Shown here piece after piece: positions 17,846-27,920 of a stretch of 64,000 nucleotides of DNA. A program made the position numbers and the translations under genes. The stretch is from Desmospora activa DSM 45169 (GTDB lineage Bacteria > Bacillota > Bacilli > Thermoactinomycetales > DSM-45169), in the NCBI RefSeq assembly GCF_003046315.1, contig NZ_PZZP01000002.1:496001-560000 (forward strand), written 5' to 3'. Every line of letters begins with the position of its first letter. Position 1 is the stretch's first letter. A model generated the notes under the pieces. That model saw nothing but the letters and a program-made list of their open reading frames with translations. It was not told where the DNA came from and did no database searches.

Positions 17846-17996
17846 TCCCTTTTTCCACATCACTAACCAAAATGAACTATTTTCGCCATAGCGGATAGAC
17901 CATTTCTAATTTCATGCAAATGATCTACAAATAACGGAAAATCAACGGTTAAACAGCGCATAATGTCGAAATATGACCAATTCTCGCCGCTTTATA

Positions 17997-18026
17997 TTGA
18001 CCCTAATCATCTAGCCTTGGTAGAAT
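17997..18026 (+). promoter_or_regulatory. Candidate promoter for the ParM-like gene
   Basis: TTGACC and TAGAAT are separated by 18 bases, ending 55 bases before the ParM-like start. Between the parS and this promoter (17846-17996) I see no gene. Confidence 0.5.
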
Positions 18027-18081
18027 CAAAATTGAGAGAAAAAAGACGCCCTTCGACAAAAAACGAGGAGGAGCAATTGGT

Positions 18082-19275
18082 ATGAGCACACCCATATATA
18101 TAGGAAATGATCAAGGCTATTACGGTACAAAGGTTGTTAGTCGCAATGGGGACAAATTCCTGAAGATGTTTATCCGCAACATGGTCGTTCCCAATCGTGT
18201 CGGTGAAATCACGTACAACAATGATCCGCACAACATTATGTACCGGGAAAAAGAGAGAGATCCGGAATGGTTCGTCGGTAAACTGGCCATTGAGCAGTCC
18301 GCCGACGATGAGTTGTTTGATTCCCATGAACGTCGCTTGTTCAGCCCTACCTGGTTCCGTGAACAAGAGTATTTAATTATGTTTCGGGTTAGTACAGGCT
18401 TGATGCTCCAGGGAATCAGCGACAGCGAACCGATTGTCTCCGTCGCCCTCCCAACCGACAGCTATATTGATTATAAAGAAGAGTTGAAGCGGCGTTTGGT
18501 CGGAAAACACAGCTTTGAAATCAAACAGGGAAATATGCCTTATCGCCGCATTGAGTTTGAAATCAAACGGGAAAACTTATACGTCATCAGCCAACCGATG
18601 GCCACCTTATTCCATATCGCCCTGGATCGAGAGGGTCAGCTTCTAAATGAAGATCTGTTTATTCAAAAGGTAAGTATTAACGACTTAGGGTTTGGTACCT
18701 CTGATGTAGAAACCCTTCACGGTGAAACCATCATTAAACGGCAAAGCTTTACGTCGCGTCATGCGATGATCAATGTTTATCAATTGCTCTCAAAACGTTT
18801 AGCTGAATTCACCCGTGAAGTTGACCCGGATAAAACCGGAAAAGAGTATCCGATCTGGAGCTTAAACCGCGTGATTCGATCCGGCGAAATCAGTTTCAAA
18901 GGCAAAGTTTACGATGTCAAGGAAATCGTCAACAGCTGTACCCAAGAAGTTGGTGTTGCATTAGTGGATGAGGTTTGGAATCGGCTCGACTTCGCCGATG
19001 ACATTACCTACATCATTTTGACTGGCGGATCATCGATCCCCTTCAAACCTCATTACCGCGACCGCTTTGGCGATAAATTGATCTTTGCTGAGGATTACGG
19101 TATTGACGCACAATTTGCCAATGCTTTCGGCTTATGCAAATTTACCCAAAGTAAATCCAAATCCGTTCCGCTAAAAACACAGCAAGAAGTGGCCGCTACC
19201 ATTCAGGAAGAGTTCAGCGTACCTAATTCCGCGGAAAAGCGTGTCAACCGTGGCAAAAGCAGCGCAAAAAAATAA
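18082..19275 (+). CDS. ParM/Alp-like bacterial actin
   Basis: A 397-residue actin-fold ATPase. Phosphate-1 motif is IGNDQGYYGTK (residues 7-17), phosphate-2 is INDLGFGTSD (199-208) and the adenosine motif is LTGGSS (313-318). ParM-type filaments push plasmids apart, but here the gene is chromosomal, next to noc-soj-spo0J. The C-terminal 40 residues are basic and low in complexity. GAGGAGG precedes the ATG. A terminator follows the gene, then the MnmG-like tail protein. Confidence 0.88.
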   Translation: MSTPIYIGNDQGYYGTKVVSRNGDKFLKMFIRNMVVPNRVGEITYNNDPHNIMYREKERDPEWFVGKLAIEQSADDELFDSHERRLFSPTWFREQEYLIMFRVSTGLMLQGISDSEPIVSVALPTDSYIDYKEELKRRLVGKHSFEIKQGNMPYRRIEFEIKRENLYVISQPMATLFHIALDREGQLLNEDLFIQKVSINDLGFGTSDVETLHGETIIKRQSFTSRHAMINVYQLLSKRLAEFTREVDPDKTGKEYPIWSLNRVIRSGEISFKGKVYDVKEIVNSCTQEVGVALVDEVWNRLDFADDITYIILTGGSSIPFKPHYRDRFGDKLIFAEDYGIDAQFANAFGLCKFTQSKSKSVPLKTQQEVAATIQEEFSVPNSAEKRVNRGKSSAKK

Positions 19276-19307
19276 CCGCATAACACGGATTCCGTTATCC
19301 CTGTAAG

Positions 19308-19334
19308 ATCCCCCAGGGCTTTCCCTGGGGGAAT
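19308..19334 (+). terminator. Hairpin after the ParM-like gene
   Basis: CCCCCAGGG-CTTT-CCCTGGGGG is a perfect 9-bp stem, but followed by AATCC rather than a T-run. It may be a processing site or weak terminator rather than a strong stop. Confidence 0.6.
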
Positions 19335-19459
19335 CCATAAATCCAACATCGCAGCGATCTTACCCAAGATGAAACCCATCAAGGAGTCGCTTTTTTTGTC
19401 TTTTCAGAGGTTGATTGCACCGGTTAGGCACAATTCCAGTTACAAAGGAGGGAAGTAAA

Positions 19460-20950
19460 ATGGCAAATACGGGCGGAGACTACGATCTGATCGTGATCAC
19501 AAAGGGCCAAGCAGGATTGGAAGCAGCTAAAGAGGCCGCCCGCTTGGGAAAAACTGCTCTCATCTTGAAGCTGAATCCTGGATCGATTGCGTCAGTAATG
19601 TGTAGCACATCGATGAACGGTTCCCCCGGCGTGTCTGCTCAGGAAGGAGTAGAAACGGAACGACTCTTTCTAATCGAAGATCAAGATAGAGGCATCCGAT
19701 CTTTCCACAGTGAGCGCTTAGAGGCGGATGCCCGCCATTCCGTCTATATTTTACAAGGAGAACAGGAAGATACGTCTGCTGTCGAGCAAACTTCCCACGA
19801 TCCAATCGACACCCCTTCTACCTCCTATTCCGTCGAAGAGTCAACCTTCCCAGAGGAAGAGATAGAAGCGGAAGCAACTTATGAAGCTTATGACAATAAA
19901 CCCGATCACGACCAATACGATGAACGCGATCAGTTCAAAGAAACGCTCCGGGAAAGGGATATTCAAACCCGGCGCAAATTATTGCAGCGCCCTTCGCTGA
20001 GCAACCGAAAACCGAAACCGGCATCAGCAGATTCAGAAAAAAAGAGCTTTCAAAAGCGGGAACCGGAATTGCGAAAGCGCATGTCTCGAAAATATCCACA
20101 ACCCGGAATTAAAAAGAAAGAGGATCGATGGGAGCAAAAATCGTCGACCCAAGCCTTGGAAAAGTCTCAACTGCAGCCGTTCACCACTTCTGCACGGGAA
20201 AAACCATTTAACCGCAAATCGGAAACAACGGAACCACCCGAACAAAAAACAAACCAGCGACCGTCGATTATTCCACTAAACCATAAAAATAAAAAATCCT
20301 TCCGTCAGGAGGATTCCGTCCGTCCCACCAATCCACCGCAAACCAGTCCTATGGTTTGGGAGGCCAATGAGAGCGACTCTATTAAAAAGAAACAAGCACA
20401 AACGGAAGAACACAAAGTTGAACGCGGCGAATCACGGAAAAAGCGACAAAGTTCCTCTTCACCCTTGAACTCTTACCAACCATTTCAGCAGCCTAAAGGA
20501 ACGCTGAACAAAAAGGCGGAGCCACCCCGCGCTTCCAAAGAAGCCCCTTTTTCACGGAAAGAACGAACATCGCCACCCAATAGCAAGGATTCACTCTCGT
20601 CAAGCTATGGACAAGATTGGTCCGATCGGAAAATGACGAGGGGCCCTTTATCCGACAAAAAACAGGAAAAAGAAAAACAACAGCAGGAGCCTTTATCCTC
20701 TGCTCCATTCGCAACCAAGCGCAATAGCGGGCAACAACCCTTTATGAATCAGGAAATGGCACGGCACGTATTACGCAACAGCTCACAAGAATCGGGATTA
20801 AAACAAGATCACATCGATATCGAAGACCCTTATGGTCAGTCCTATGAAGATTTCATGGAACCTTTCCACAGCAGCGAGCAAGAACAACAATTGGAGAAAC
20901 GAAAATTAGCGCTACGAGGTTTGCACAACTTAATCAACAATTTGGGGTGA
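19460..20950 (+). CDS. MnmG-like N-terminal fragment fused to a long charged low-complexity tail
   Basis: A 496-residue protein. Residues 1-55 resemble the MnmG FAD-binding start: DYDLIVITKGQAGLEAAKEA aligns with [20 protein letters not shown] of the mnmG gene nearby, with GxGxxG changed to TKGQAG. From about residue 80 to 490 it is rich in Lys, Arg, Glu, Gln, Ser and Pro and looks disordered. The end (HIDIEDPYGQSYEDFMEPF, then LALRGLHNLINNLG) looks ordered. FAD binding is unlikely. AAAGGAGGG precedes the ATG. No family recognised; the role is unknown. Confidence 0.8.
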   Translation: MANTGGDYDLIVITKGQAGLEAAKEAARLGKTALILKLNPGSIASVMCSTSMNGSPGVSAQEGVETERLFLIEDQDRGIRSFHSERLEADARHSVYILQGEQEDTSAVEQTSHDPIDTPSTSYSVEESTFPEEEIEAEATYEAYDNKPDHDQYDERDQFKETLRERDIQTRRKLLQRPSLSNRKPKPASADSEKKSFQKREPELRKRMSRKYPQPGIKKKEDRWEQKSSTQALEKSQLQPFTTSAREKPFNRKSETTEPPEQKTNQRPSIIPLNHKNKKSFRQEDSVRPTNPPQTSPMVWEANESDSIKKKQAQTEEHKVERGESRKKRQSSSSPLNSYQPFQQPKGTLNKKAEPPRASKEAPFSRKERTSPPNSKDSLSSSYGQDWSDRKMTRGPLSDKKQEKEKQQQEPLSSAPFATKRNSGQQPFMNQEMARHVLRNSSQESGLKQDHIDIEDPYGQSYEDFMEPFHSSEQEQQLEKRKLALRGLHNLINNLG

Positions 20951-21030
20951 AGGAAACCCAGGATCGCGTTTTTCCCGATCCTGGGTATCAACACCTGACC
21001 GCAGCCCATCAAGCTGCCTTTTTTTATGAT

Positions 21031-21759
21031 TTACTCCAACGGCTTTCGCTGTGGTGTTCCCGCTTTACGTGGATATGTACGGGGAGTGGATCTCTCTTTG
21101 GATACGACGACGAGATGGCGCATACCCGCTTCTTGTGGTAACGAACAAGGAATTACCGTAAAGTCTTCTTTCCCTCCCAAAGTGCGAAGCGCTCGCTTTG
21201 CCCCCTGGATCTCCGTTTCAATTTCGGCTCCCTTTAACGCGACAAACCATCCACCTGTACAAACAAATGGCAAACAGTATTCCGCTAAGACATTCAACTT
21301 GGCCACTGCCCGTGCAGTCGCTACATCCAACTGCTCACGGTAGCGGCGCTCTCGAGCCACTTCCTCCGCGCGGCCATGTACCGTTTGCACACCTTTCAGC
21401 CCCAACAATTCCACCGTTTCCTGCAAAAACTGAACCCGCTTCCGCAGGGAATCCACCAATACCAACTGTAGATCGGGAAACACAATTTTAAGCGGAATCC
21501 CAGGAAAACCCGCACCCGTCCCTACATCCACCAGTGACCGCACACGCTGCATCGGCACAGCATCGATCATGGTAAGGGAATCATAGAAATGTTTAATATA
21601 AATCACTTCGCTTGAAGTGATCGCCGTTAAATTGATCCGCTGGTTCCATTCCAACAGATGGCGTCCATATTGTTCAAACTGTTCCCGTTGATGCGAAGTC
21701 AAGGAGAGACTCCATGCCTCTTCTACCGCTTGTGCCAACCATTCCGCCTGTTCGCTCAT
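21031..21759 (-). CDS. rsmG: 16S rRNA (guanine527-N7)-methyltransferase RsmG
   Basis: About 242 residues. The SAM-binding motif is VDVGTGAGFPGIPLKIVFP and the family block QRINLTAITSSEVIYIKHF is present. It methylates G527 of 16S rRNA. I chose the ATG giving MSEQAEW, with GGGGG 7 bases upstream. It lies downstream of mnmG on the same strand, the usual gidAB order, but the terminator at 21780-21833 separates them. Confidence 0.95.
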   Translation of the reverse strand: MSEQAEWLAQAVEEAWSLSLTSHQREQFEQYGRHLLEWNQRINLTAITSSEVIYIKHFYDSLTMIDAVPMQRVRSLVDVGTGAGFPGIPLKIVFPDLQLVLVDSLRKRVQFLQETVELLGLKGVQTVHGRAEEVARERRYREQLDVATARAVAKLNVLAEYCLPFVCTGGWFVALKGAEIETEIQGAKRALRTLGGKEDFTVIPCSLPQEAGMRHLVVVSKERSTPRTYPRKAGTPQRKPLE

Positions 21760-21779
21760 CACCATTCCCCCTTGTTCCC

Positions 21780-21833
21780 ATAAAAAACCCGGTCGACCGT
21801 TTCCGTTGCTGGATCCAGTCCGGCCGACCGGTT
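21780..21833 (-). terminator. Terminator between mnmG and rsmG
   Basis: On the minus strand AACCGGTCGG... pairs with ...CCGACC/CGGTCGACCGGGTT, followed by TTTTTT. The stem is interrupted by a 20-base loop region. Confidence 0.6.
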
Positions 21834-21846
21834 GGTAAGTCGTCTT

Positions 21847-23733
21847 TTAAACGCTAGCGCTCTTCTTTCCCCCCTGCTCAATATAAACCAACAAGATGGA
21901 GATATCCGCAGGATTGACGCCGGAAATTCGAGAAGCCTGCCCCAGGGAAAGGGGACGTACCCGGTTCAATTTTTCACGAGCTTCCGTCGAAATCCCCACC
22001 ACTTGCTCATAATCGACCCAATCGGGGATTCGTTTATTCTCCATCTTGCTCATTTTCTCCACCTGTTGCAGTGACTTCTTGATGTACCCTTCATATTTCA
22101 GCTGGATCTCCACTTGTTCCGCTACATCCGCAGGAATCGGTTCATCGGCGGGAGCGATAACCTGGATATGCTCATAACGAACTTCCGGCCGCTTAATCAA
22201 CTTCGCCAATTCCACCGCGTTATCCAGTTCACTCGATCCTAGCTCATGTAACAAGGATTGCACTGCTGCAGTCGGTTTGATTTTGGTGTGACGCAAGCGG
22301 TCGATTTCCCGTTCAATCGCCTCCCGCTTTTGCGTAAACCGACGATACCGCTCCTCTGAAATCAGCCCGATCTCATAACCCAGTTCTGTCAGACGAAGAT
22401 CGGCGTTATCATGGCGCAGCAAAAGCCGATATTCTGCCCGGGAAGTGAGCAACCGGTACGGTTCCGCCGTACCTTTGGTCACTAGATCGTCAATCAGAAC
22501 TCCGATATACCCCTGGGAACGATCCAGCACAACCGGTTCTTTTTTTTGCACCTTGCGAGCGGCGTTAATACCAGCCATAATTCCCTGGCCTGCCGCTTCC
22601 TCATAACCGGATGTGCCGTTGATTTGACCAGCGGTAAAAAGTCCCGGTACCCGTTTTGTCTCCAAACTGGGCCATAGTTGTGTCGGCACAATCGCATCAT
22701 ACTCGATCGCATACCCGGTCCGCATCATTTCTGCCTGTTCCATTCCGGTGATCGTGCGCAGAAATGCCTGTTGCACATCTTCCGGCAGACTAGTGGACAA
22801 CCCTTGTACATACATTTCTAACGTGTCGCGACCTTCCGGTTCCAAAAAAACTTGGTGCCGATCCTTATCGGCAAAGCGAACGATCTTATCCTCGATCGAA
22901 GGGCAATACCGGGGACCCTGCCCCTCGATTTGACCGGAATACATCGGTGCCCGATGCAGGTTGTCGCGGATAAATTGGTGGGTGTTTTCGTTGGTGTAGG
23001 TAAGCCAGCAGGGCAACTGATCAGTGATCGTTTGTGTCGTCTCATAGGAAAAAGCACGCGGTTCTTCATCCCCCGGCTGAATTTCCATTTGCTCCGTATC
23101 GATCGTCAGTTTATTTACCCGCGGTGGCGTCCCCGTTTTAAAACGAACCGTCTCAAAACCCAGTTCATGCAGATGATGGGCCAGATTGATGGCGGGTTGT
23201 TGGTTGTTCGGTCCGCTTTCATAAGCGAGATCCCCGATAATCACCTTCCCGCGTAAATAGGTTCCGGTAGTGAGAACCACCGCTTCCGCACGGTATTCCG
23301 CCCCTGTCCGGGTGATCACGCCTCGGCAGATGCCATTCTCCACCAGCAGACGTTCCACCATATTTTGATGCAGAACCAGATTGGGCTCGTTCTCCAGGGC
23401 TTTTTTCATCTCCTGCTGATACAACACCTTATCCGCTTGCGCCCGCAGCGCATATACCGCCGGCCCTTTGCCTGTATTAAGCATCCGCATCTGGATATGG
23501 GTTTTGTCGATATTGCGCCCCATCTCACCGCCTAGCGCATCTACTTCCCGCACCACATGCCCTTTGGCCGGGCCACCGACAGACGGATTACACGGCATGT
23601 ACGCAATCGTATCCAGGCTCAGGGTTAATAACAGCGTGGAACATCCCATCCGCGCCGATGCTAAAGCCGCTTCACACCCCGCATGACCGGCCCCTATCAC
23701 AATCACATCAAATTGTTGCCCATGAACAGGCAT
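21847..23733 (-). CDS. mnmG: tRNA uridine-5-carboxymethylaminomethyl modification enzyme MnmG
   Basis: A 628-residue FAD protein, full length. The FAD site is [40 protein letters not shown] and the C-terminal [20 protein letters not shown] are family hallmarks. With MnmE it modifies U34 of certain tRNAs. ATG 23733 follows GAAGGAGGG. It starts 13 bases after the mnmE stop, so they form an operon. Confidence 0.97.
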   Translation of the reverse strand: MPVHGQQFDVIVIGAGHAGCEAALASARMGCSTLLLTLSLDTIAYMPCNPSVGGPAKGHVVREVDALGGEMGRNIDKTHIQMRMLNTGKGPAVYALRAQADKVLYQQEMKKALENEPNLVLHQNMVERLLVENGICRGVITRTGAEYRAEAVVLTTGTYLRGKVIIGDLAYESGPNNQQPAINLAHHLHELGFETVRFKTGTPPRVNKLTIDTEQMEIQPGDEEPRAFSYETTQTITDQLPCWLTYTNENTHQFIRDNLHRAPMYSGQIEGQGPRYCPSIEDKIVRFADKDRHQVFLEPEGRDTLEMYVQGLSTSLPEDVQQAFLRTITGMEQAEMMRTGYAIEYDAIVPTQLWPSLETKRVPGLFTAGQINGTSGYEEAAGQGIMAGINAARKVQKKEPVVLDRSQGYIGVLIDDLVTKGTAEPYRLLTSRAEYRLLLRHDNADLRLTELGYEIGLISEERYRRFTQKREAIEREIDRLRHTKIKPTAAVQSLLHELGSSELDNAVELAKLIKRPEVRYEHIQVIAPADEPIPADVAEQVEIQLKYEGYIKKSLQQVEKMSKMENKRIPDWVDYEQVVGISTEAREKLNRVRPLSLGQASRISGVNPADISILLVYIEQGGKKSASV

Positions 23734-23746
23734 CCTTCTCCCTCCT

Positions 23747-25126
23747 TCACTTACCCAGACAAAACTGAGAAAAAATCTGATCAATCAAATCTTCCGCAAC
23801 TGCATCCCCGATAATTTCCCCCAGGGACTGCCAAGCATTTTTCATATCGATCTCCACCATATCCAGAGGAACCCCCATTTCCAACCCCGTCTTCGCTTCC
23901 TGGATATGGCGTAGGCTCTCTTTCAATAAGTGAATATGGCGCGCATTGCTCACATAGGTAAAATCCCCGGACTGGGCACGCCCGGCGAAAAACAGATCGA
24001 CAATGGCTTGTTCCAACTGATCCAGCCCGGTTTCCTCCTTGATAGAAGTGGAGACGAGTGGAGTCTTCCCAAGCAGAGAACGTACTTCTTCCACATCCAG
24101 GCCGGAGGGGAGATCTGTCTTGTTTACCACCACAATTGCGGTGTGGTGTTTCATTTCATCGAGAAGACGTCGATCATCAGCGGACAAGGGTTCCGTATAA
24201 TTGAGCAGCAACAATACCAAATCCGCCTCTTCCAATGCCCGGTGGGAGCGTTCCACACCGATCTTTTCCACTACATCTTCCGTCTCCCGGATTCCAGCCG
24301 TATCCACTAATCGTAGGGGAATACCGCGAACGTTGACATATTCCTCAATCACATCCCGTGTGGTCCCGGGAATATCGGTCACAATCGCTTTATTTTCATG
24401 GGCGAGGGCATTGAGCAGCGATGATTTGCCTACATTGGGCCGCCCGACGATCACCGTGGCGATTCCTTCCCGATAAATCCGTCCCTGGCGTGCGGTGGTC
24501 AGCAATGTTTCCACTTCCTGCTCCACCTGATCGCATCGTTCCCGCAACCGTTGTGCCGTCAGTTCATCGGCATCGTATTCAGGATAATCCACATTTACCG
24601 CCAAATGAGCCAAGGTTTCCAATATATCTTGACGCAGCCGCTGCACCAACCGCGACAGCCGTCCTTCCGCCTGCCGCATCGCCACCTGCGCGGCACGATC
24701 CGTCTTAGATCGAATCAGATCAATCACGCCCTCAGCCTGAGACAGATCGATCCGCCCGTTTAAAAAGGCGCGTTTGGTAAACTCCCCCGGCTCCGCCAAG
24801 CGAGCCCCTGCTTCCAGCAACGCTTCCAGCACAGCTTGAACTGGCACTAATCCACCGTGACAACTAATTTCCACCACATCTTCACGAGTAAACGTGCGGG
24901 GTTTTCGCATGACGGTTACCAACACTTCATCGATTGGATCCCCATCGGTAAAAGGGTAAACGACATGTCCATAGTGAACCGTATGGGTGGAAGCTTCCGT
25001 CAAAGCCTGCTTCCCCTTATACACACGGTCCACCAACGGAATCGCATCAGGGCCGCTAACCCGGATGACCGCGATTCCCCCTTCACCGACAGGAGTAGAA
25101 ATCGCCGCAATTGTATCGGTTTCCAT
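23747..25126 (-). CDS. mnmE: tRNA modification GTPase MnmE
   Basis: About 459 residues. The N-terminal folate-binding domain starts [20 protein letters not shown]. The G domain has [15 protein letters not shown] and [10 protein letters not shown]. The C-terminus FSQFCLGK carries the conserved catalytic Cys. MnmE and MnmG form a complex that modifies the wobble uridine of tRNA. The internal ATG at 25126 fits the usual length better than 25141. Confidence 0.97.
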   Translation of the reverse strand: METDTIAAISTPVGEGGIAVIRVSGPDAIPLVDRVYKGKQALTEASTHTVHYGHVVYPFTDGDPIDEVLVTVMRKPRTFTREDVVEISCHGGLVPVQAVLEALLEAGARLAEPGEFTKRAFLNGRIDLSQAEGVIDLIRSKTDRAAQVAMRQAEGRLSRLVQRLRQDILETLAHLAVNVDYPEYDADELTAQRLRERCDQVEQEVETLLTTARQGRIYREGIATVIVGRPNVGKSSLLNALAHENKAIVTDIPGTTRDVIEEYVNVRGIPLRLVDTAGIRETEDVVEKIGVERSHRALEEADLVLLLLNYTEPLSADDRRLLDEMKHHTAIVVVNKTDLPSGLDVEEVRSLLGKTPLVSTSIKEETGLDQLEQAIVDLFFAGRAQSGDFTYVSNARHIHLLKESLRHIQEAKTGLEMGVPLDMVEIDMKNAWQSLGEIIGDAVAEDLIDQIFSQFCLGK

Positions 25127-25283
25127 TCCCGCCACCCCCATTCCTTCACATTGTTTACCAAAAGTAGGCCAATGATATCCCGATCCGCAATATCCTTGAT
25201 ATTTTATCTTACCATACGATCAGGTGAAAACAAATGAACGCCCGGTCCATAAGAGCCATGCACCCTACCAAGGGATAAATTCT

Positions 25284-25377
25284 GTGCAAAGCGAGACCTG
25301 GGAACGAAGTGACCAAGGCGAGACTTGTGCTTTCGTGCAAAGCGAGACCTGGGAACGAAGTGACCAAGGCGAGACTT
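25284..25377. repeat. Two direct copies of a 43-bp repeat
   Basis: GTGCAAAGCGAGACCTGGGA, continuing ACGAAGTGACCAAGGCGAGACTT, occurs at 25284-25326 and again at 25335-25377, identical by eye and 51 bases apart. It lies in the 374-base spacer between khpB and mnmE, which otherwise holds only the khpB terminator. Confidence 0.93.
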
Positions 25378-25454
25378 TACCGGTCAGGCGGAATTCCACT
25401 CCCACCCACTCCATAAAGTAAGATCAACTTTTGCTGAAGGAAAACTAACACTAT

Positions 25455-25490
25455 ACAAAAAAACCCTCCTTCTGCAGAGGAGAGTTTTGT
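25455..25490 (-). terminator. Terminator of the rpmH-rnpA-yidD-yidC-khpB unit
   Basis: On the minus strand AAAACTCTCCTCTGCAGAAG GAGGGTTTTTTT forms a stem of CTCTCCT with AGGAGGG across CTGCAGA, followed by a T-run, 11 bases past the khpB stop. Confidence 0.8.
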
Positions 25491-25500
25491 CCGGACGGTT

Positions 25501-26136
25501 TTAACGGTCAGTAGTGGGTATGGGGGAGATCACCACACGGCGATAAGGTTCATTACCTTCACTCGTCGTTGTTACCCCTTCATTCTGTTGAATGCAGGTG
25601 TGAATGACCTTCCGTTCCATCGGATTCATCGGTTCGAGCGTCACCGGCTTTTGCGTTCGTTTTACCTGTTTGGCGATTCGATCTGCCAATTCCACCAAGG
25701 TGTCCCGCCGCCGTTGTCGATAGCCTTCCGCATCCAGCACAAAGCGCGTATACGGCTTGGCTGCGCGATTCGCAGCAATATTGACCAGATACTGGAGTGC
25801 ATCCAACGTCTGACCCCTGCGGCCGATCAGAAGTCCCAACTCCTTACCCGATACATCGATACAGATGTGCTCCCCCTCATCTTTGGCTTCCAATTGGACT
25901 TCATCCAGCCCCATGGTAGCCAAAACAGCCGCCAAAAACCGCTCCGCTTCCTCGGATGGGAGCGGCAGGCGTTCCACCTCTACTTTTGCGTCACGGGCGC
26001 CGATCAACCCCAAAAAACCGGAAGAGGGCTCCTCCAACACCTTCACCTTGGTGTGGTCACGATCCACATCCAACTGCCGCAACGCTTCTTCCACCGCCAG
26101 TTCCACCGTTTTTCCCGTCACGGTAATCTTCTTCAA
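25501..26136 (-). CDS. khpB: RNA-binding protein KhpB/Jag (SpoIIIJ-associated)
   Basis: A 211-residue protein with a Jag-N domain (MKKITVTGKTVELAVEEALR), a KH domain (GLLIGRRGQTLDALQYLVN) and an R3H domain (RTQKPVTLEPMNPMERKVIH). It binds RNA and in streptococci and bacilli is linked to cell shape and translation. It overlaps the end of yidC by 4 bases (26133-26136), so it is probably translationally coupled to yidC. Confidence 0.95.
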   Translation of the reverse strand: MKKITVTGKTVELAVEEALRQLDVDRDHTKVKVLEEPSSGFLGLIGARDAKVEVERLPLPSEEAERFLAAVLATMGLDEVQLEAKDEGEHICIDVSGKELGLLIGRRGQTLDALQYLVNIAANRAAKPYTRFVLDAEGYRQRRRDTLVELADRIAKQVKRTQKPVTLEPMNPMERKVIHTCIQQNEGVTTTSEGNEPYRRVVISPIPTTDR

Positions 26137-26882
26137 CCGGTCGCACCCTCCCGTTTCACCTTGTATTTATTACCCAGTAACATATACTGGACCATGGTGA
26201 ACAAGTTGCTGTACACCCAGTACAAGGCCAGGGCGGCAGGGAATGAAAAGGCCAGAACAAAAATCATGATCGGCATGATAAAGATAAATGCGCGCGCTTG
26301 CGGATTATCTCCCATCCCCATGACGACAGATTGTAAGTAGGTTGTCACCGCTGCCAGGATCGGAAGAATAAACGTCGGGTCGGCTTGTCCCAATTCCATC
26401 CACAAAAAACTGGCCTTGGCGATCTCCGGATTGCGCATAATCGCCTGATAAAAAGCGATCAAAATCGGCAGCTGCACCAACATGGGTAAACAGCCGGCCA
26501 ATGGATTCACATTATGCTTCTGGAAGAGCTTCATTGTCTCTTCCTGCAGCTTTTGTTGGTTGTTTTTATACTTCTCCTGCAGTTTCTTCATATGGGGCTG
26601 CAACGCCTGCATCGCCTGAGAGCTTTTCATCTGCTTTAGGGTCAAAGGCAACACCAACAAACGGATTAGCACCGTCACCACTAGGATCGACCATCCGTAG
26701 CTGCCCAGCGCATTTTCCACTTCATCCAAAATTTTTGTTAAAGGCCAGACGAAATATAGATCCCAGAAGCCAGCGTTATTGGGATCGATCGGTTTAAACT
26801 GGTCCGGACTGGGTGCACAACCGGCTAAGAGCACCAGGACAGATACCAAAACCAGAATCCCGATCAGGCGTCGACTGAACAA
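26133..26882 (-). CDS. yidC: Membrane protein insertase YidC/SpoIIIJ
   Basis: About 249 residues. The lipoprotein signal ends VLVLLAGC, then comes a 5-helix YidC core with WSILVVTVLIRLLVLPLTLK carrying the conserved groove Arg, and NPLAGCLPMLVQLPILIAFY. It inserts membrane proteins with or without Sec. I prefer the TTG at 26882 with GGAGGAG 6 bases upstream over the TTG at 26900. Both are weak starts, so the start is uncertain. Confidence 0.94.
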   Translation of the reverse strand: MFSRRLIGILVLVSVLVLLAGCAPSPDQFKPIDPNNAGFWDLYFVWPLTKILDEVENALGSYGWSILVVTVLIRLLVLPLTLKQMKSSQAMQALQPHMKKLQEKYKNNQQKLQEETMKLFQKHNVNPLAGCLPMLVQLPILIAFYQAIMRNPEIAKASFLWMELGQADPTFILPILAAVTTYLQSVVMGMGDNPQARAFIFIMPIMIFVLAFSFPAALALYWVYSNLFTMVQYMLLGNKYKVKREGATG

Positions 26883-26945
26883 GAAAGACTCCTCCTTCAA
26901 ATCTAACCGGTTTCAACCGCGAAAGATTGGTTTGCCACCTGCCGG

Positions 26946-27155
26946 TCACGGAACGGGATCATACCCACCTGGATGAAAGGGGTGACATTTGGCGATTCGC
27001 TTGGCCGTCATCCAGCCGCCTTTCCAAAATCCATACCGCGATATGGCGATTAAGCCGTATTGTGAACAAGTGGGAGCAAAGCGGCAGGTAGGTGGGGTGA
27101 GTGGTGAAAGAAAGCGTTGGTAGAAACGAATCAAATAGATCGCGATAAACTTCAT
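26946..27155 (-). CDS. yidD: Membrane protein insertion efficiency factor YidD
   Basis: A 69-residue YidD with [30 protein letters not shown] and [12 protein letters not shown], all family signatures. It lies between rnpA and yidC, its conserved position, and supports insertion of YidC substrates. Confidence 0.95.
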   Translation of the reverse strand: MKFIAIYLIRFYQRFLSPLTPPTCRFAPTCSQYGLIAISRYGFWKGGWMTAKRIAKCHPFHPGGYDPVP

Positions 27156-27161
27156 GAGGAC

Positions 27162-27530
27162 TCACCTCAACAAGCCGTTCTTGGCAGGGGGTCGATCCAG
27201 CAATTGTGCCCGACGAAAAACATGACGCAGACTGGACTTCATCTGGTGATAGTCCATATCCGCCGCAGGCTTTCGCGCGATCACGATCAAATCGGTTCGC
27301 TCCGGTAGATCGTCTACCCATTGACGGGTAATCTCCTTGACCAACCGTCGAATGCGGTTACGGATCACTGCGTTTCCCACTTTGCGGCTGACCGATATCC
27401 CAATTCTGACAGGCCCCGCATCCCTGCGACGTGACCGATAAAGAACGAATTGGCGGTTAGCCACTGAAGACCCGATGCGGAATGCCCTTTTAAAATCACC
27501 CCGCCGCTTCAAACGATACTGGCTCTGCAC
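27162..27530 (-). CDS. rnpA: Ribonuclease P protein component
   Basis: A 122-residue basic protein. It has LKRRGDFKRAFRIGSSVANR and the signature RIGISVSRKVGNAVIRNRIR followed by RLVKE. It is the protein cofactor of RNase P, which matures the 5' end of tRNAs. It is followed closely by yidD. Confidence 0.96.
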   Translation of the reverse strand: MQSQYRLKRRGDFKRAFRIGSSVANRQFVLYRSRRRDAGPVRIGISVSRKVGNAVIRNRIRRLVKEITRQWVDDLPERTDLIVIARKPAADMDYHQMKSSLRHVFRRAQLLDRPPAKNGLLR

Positions 27531-27625
27531 GCCGACTCCCCCTTCCGGTCGATTGGTATTATCAGTATAGGTGGCAGGACTGCGGGATTAAACCTGTTCG
27601 ATTGATTTTATTGTCTCTCCATATA

Positions 27626-27654
27626 GGAAAAAAGACCACTATCTGATGAGTGGC
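27626..27654 (-). terminator. Terminator overlapping the rpmH stop codon
   Basis: On the minus strand GGCCACT-CATCAGAT-AGTGGTC is followed by TTTTTT. It begins 2 bases past the rpmH stop and about 100 bases before rnpA, so it likely reduces rnpA expression relative to rpmH. Confidence 0.85.
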
Positions 27655-27655
27655 C

Positions 27656-27790
27656 TTATGCGGACAAAACCTTTCTGCCTTTTCGACGGCGATTGCGAAG
27701 CACTCTACGCCCGTTTTTGGTGCTCATCCGTTGACGAAAACCGTGTACGTTTTTGCGACGGCGATTACTCGGTTGAAATGTGCGCTTCAT
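27656..27790 (-). CDS. rpmH: 50S ribosomal protein L34
   Basis: A 44-residue basic protein. It starts [20 protein letters not shown], continues [20 protein letters not shown], and ends VLSA; this is L34. It is the first gene of the unit running left from oriC. Confidence 0.97.
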   Translation of the reverse strand: MKRTFQPSNRRRKNVHGFRQRMSTKNGRRVLRNRRRKGRKVLSA

Positions 27791-27920
27791 ATCGAGTCAC
27801 CTGGCTGTATATGGCACAAATGTTATACCCGTTCATGTTATCTACAGGAATTTGCCCAGCCAGGTTGCCTCCTTTCTCTACTGATCATTTTCCGTTGTCA
27901 TTTCGATGACATTCCTAATC

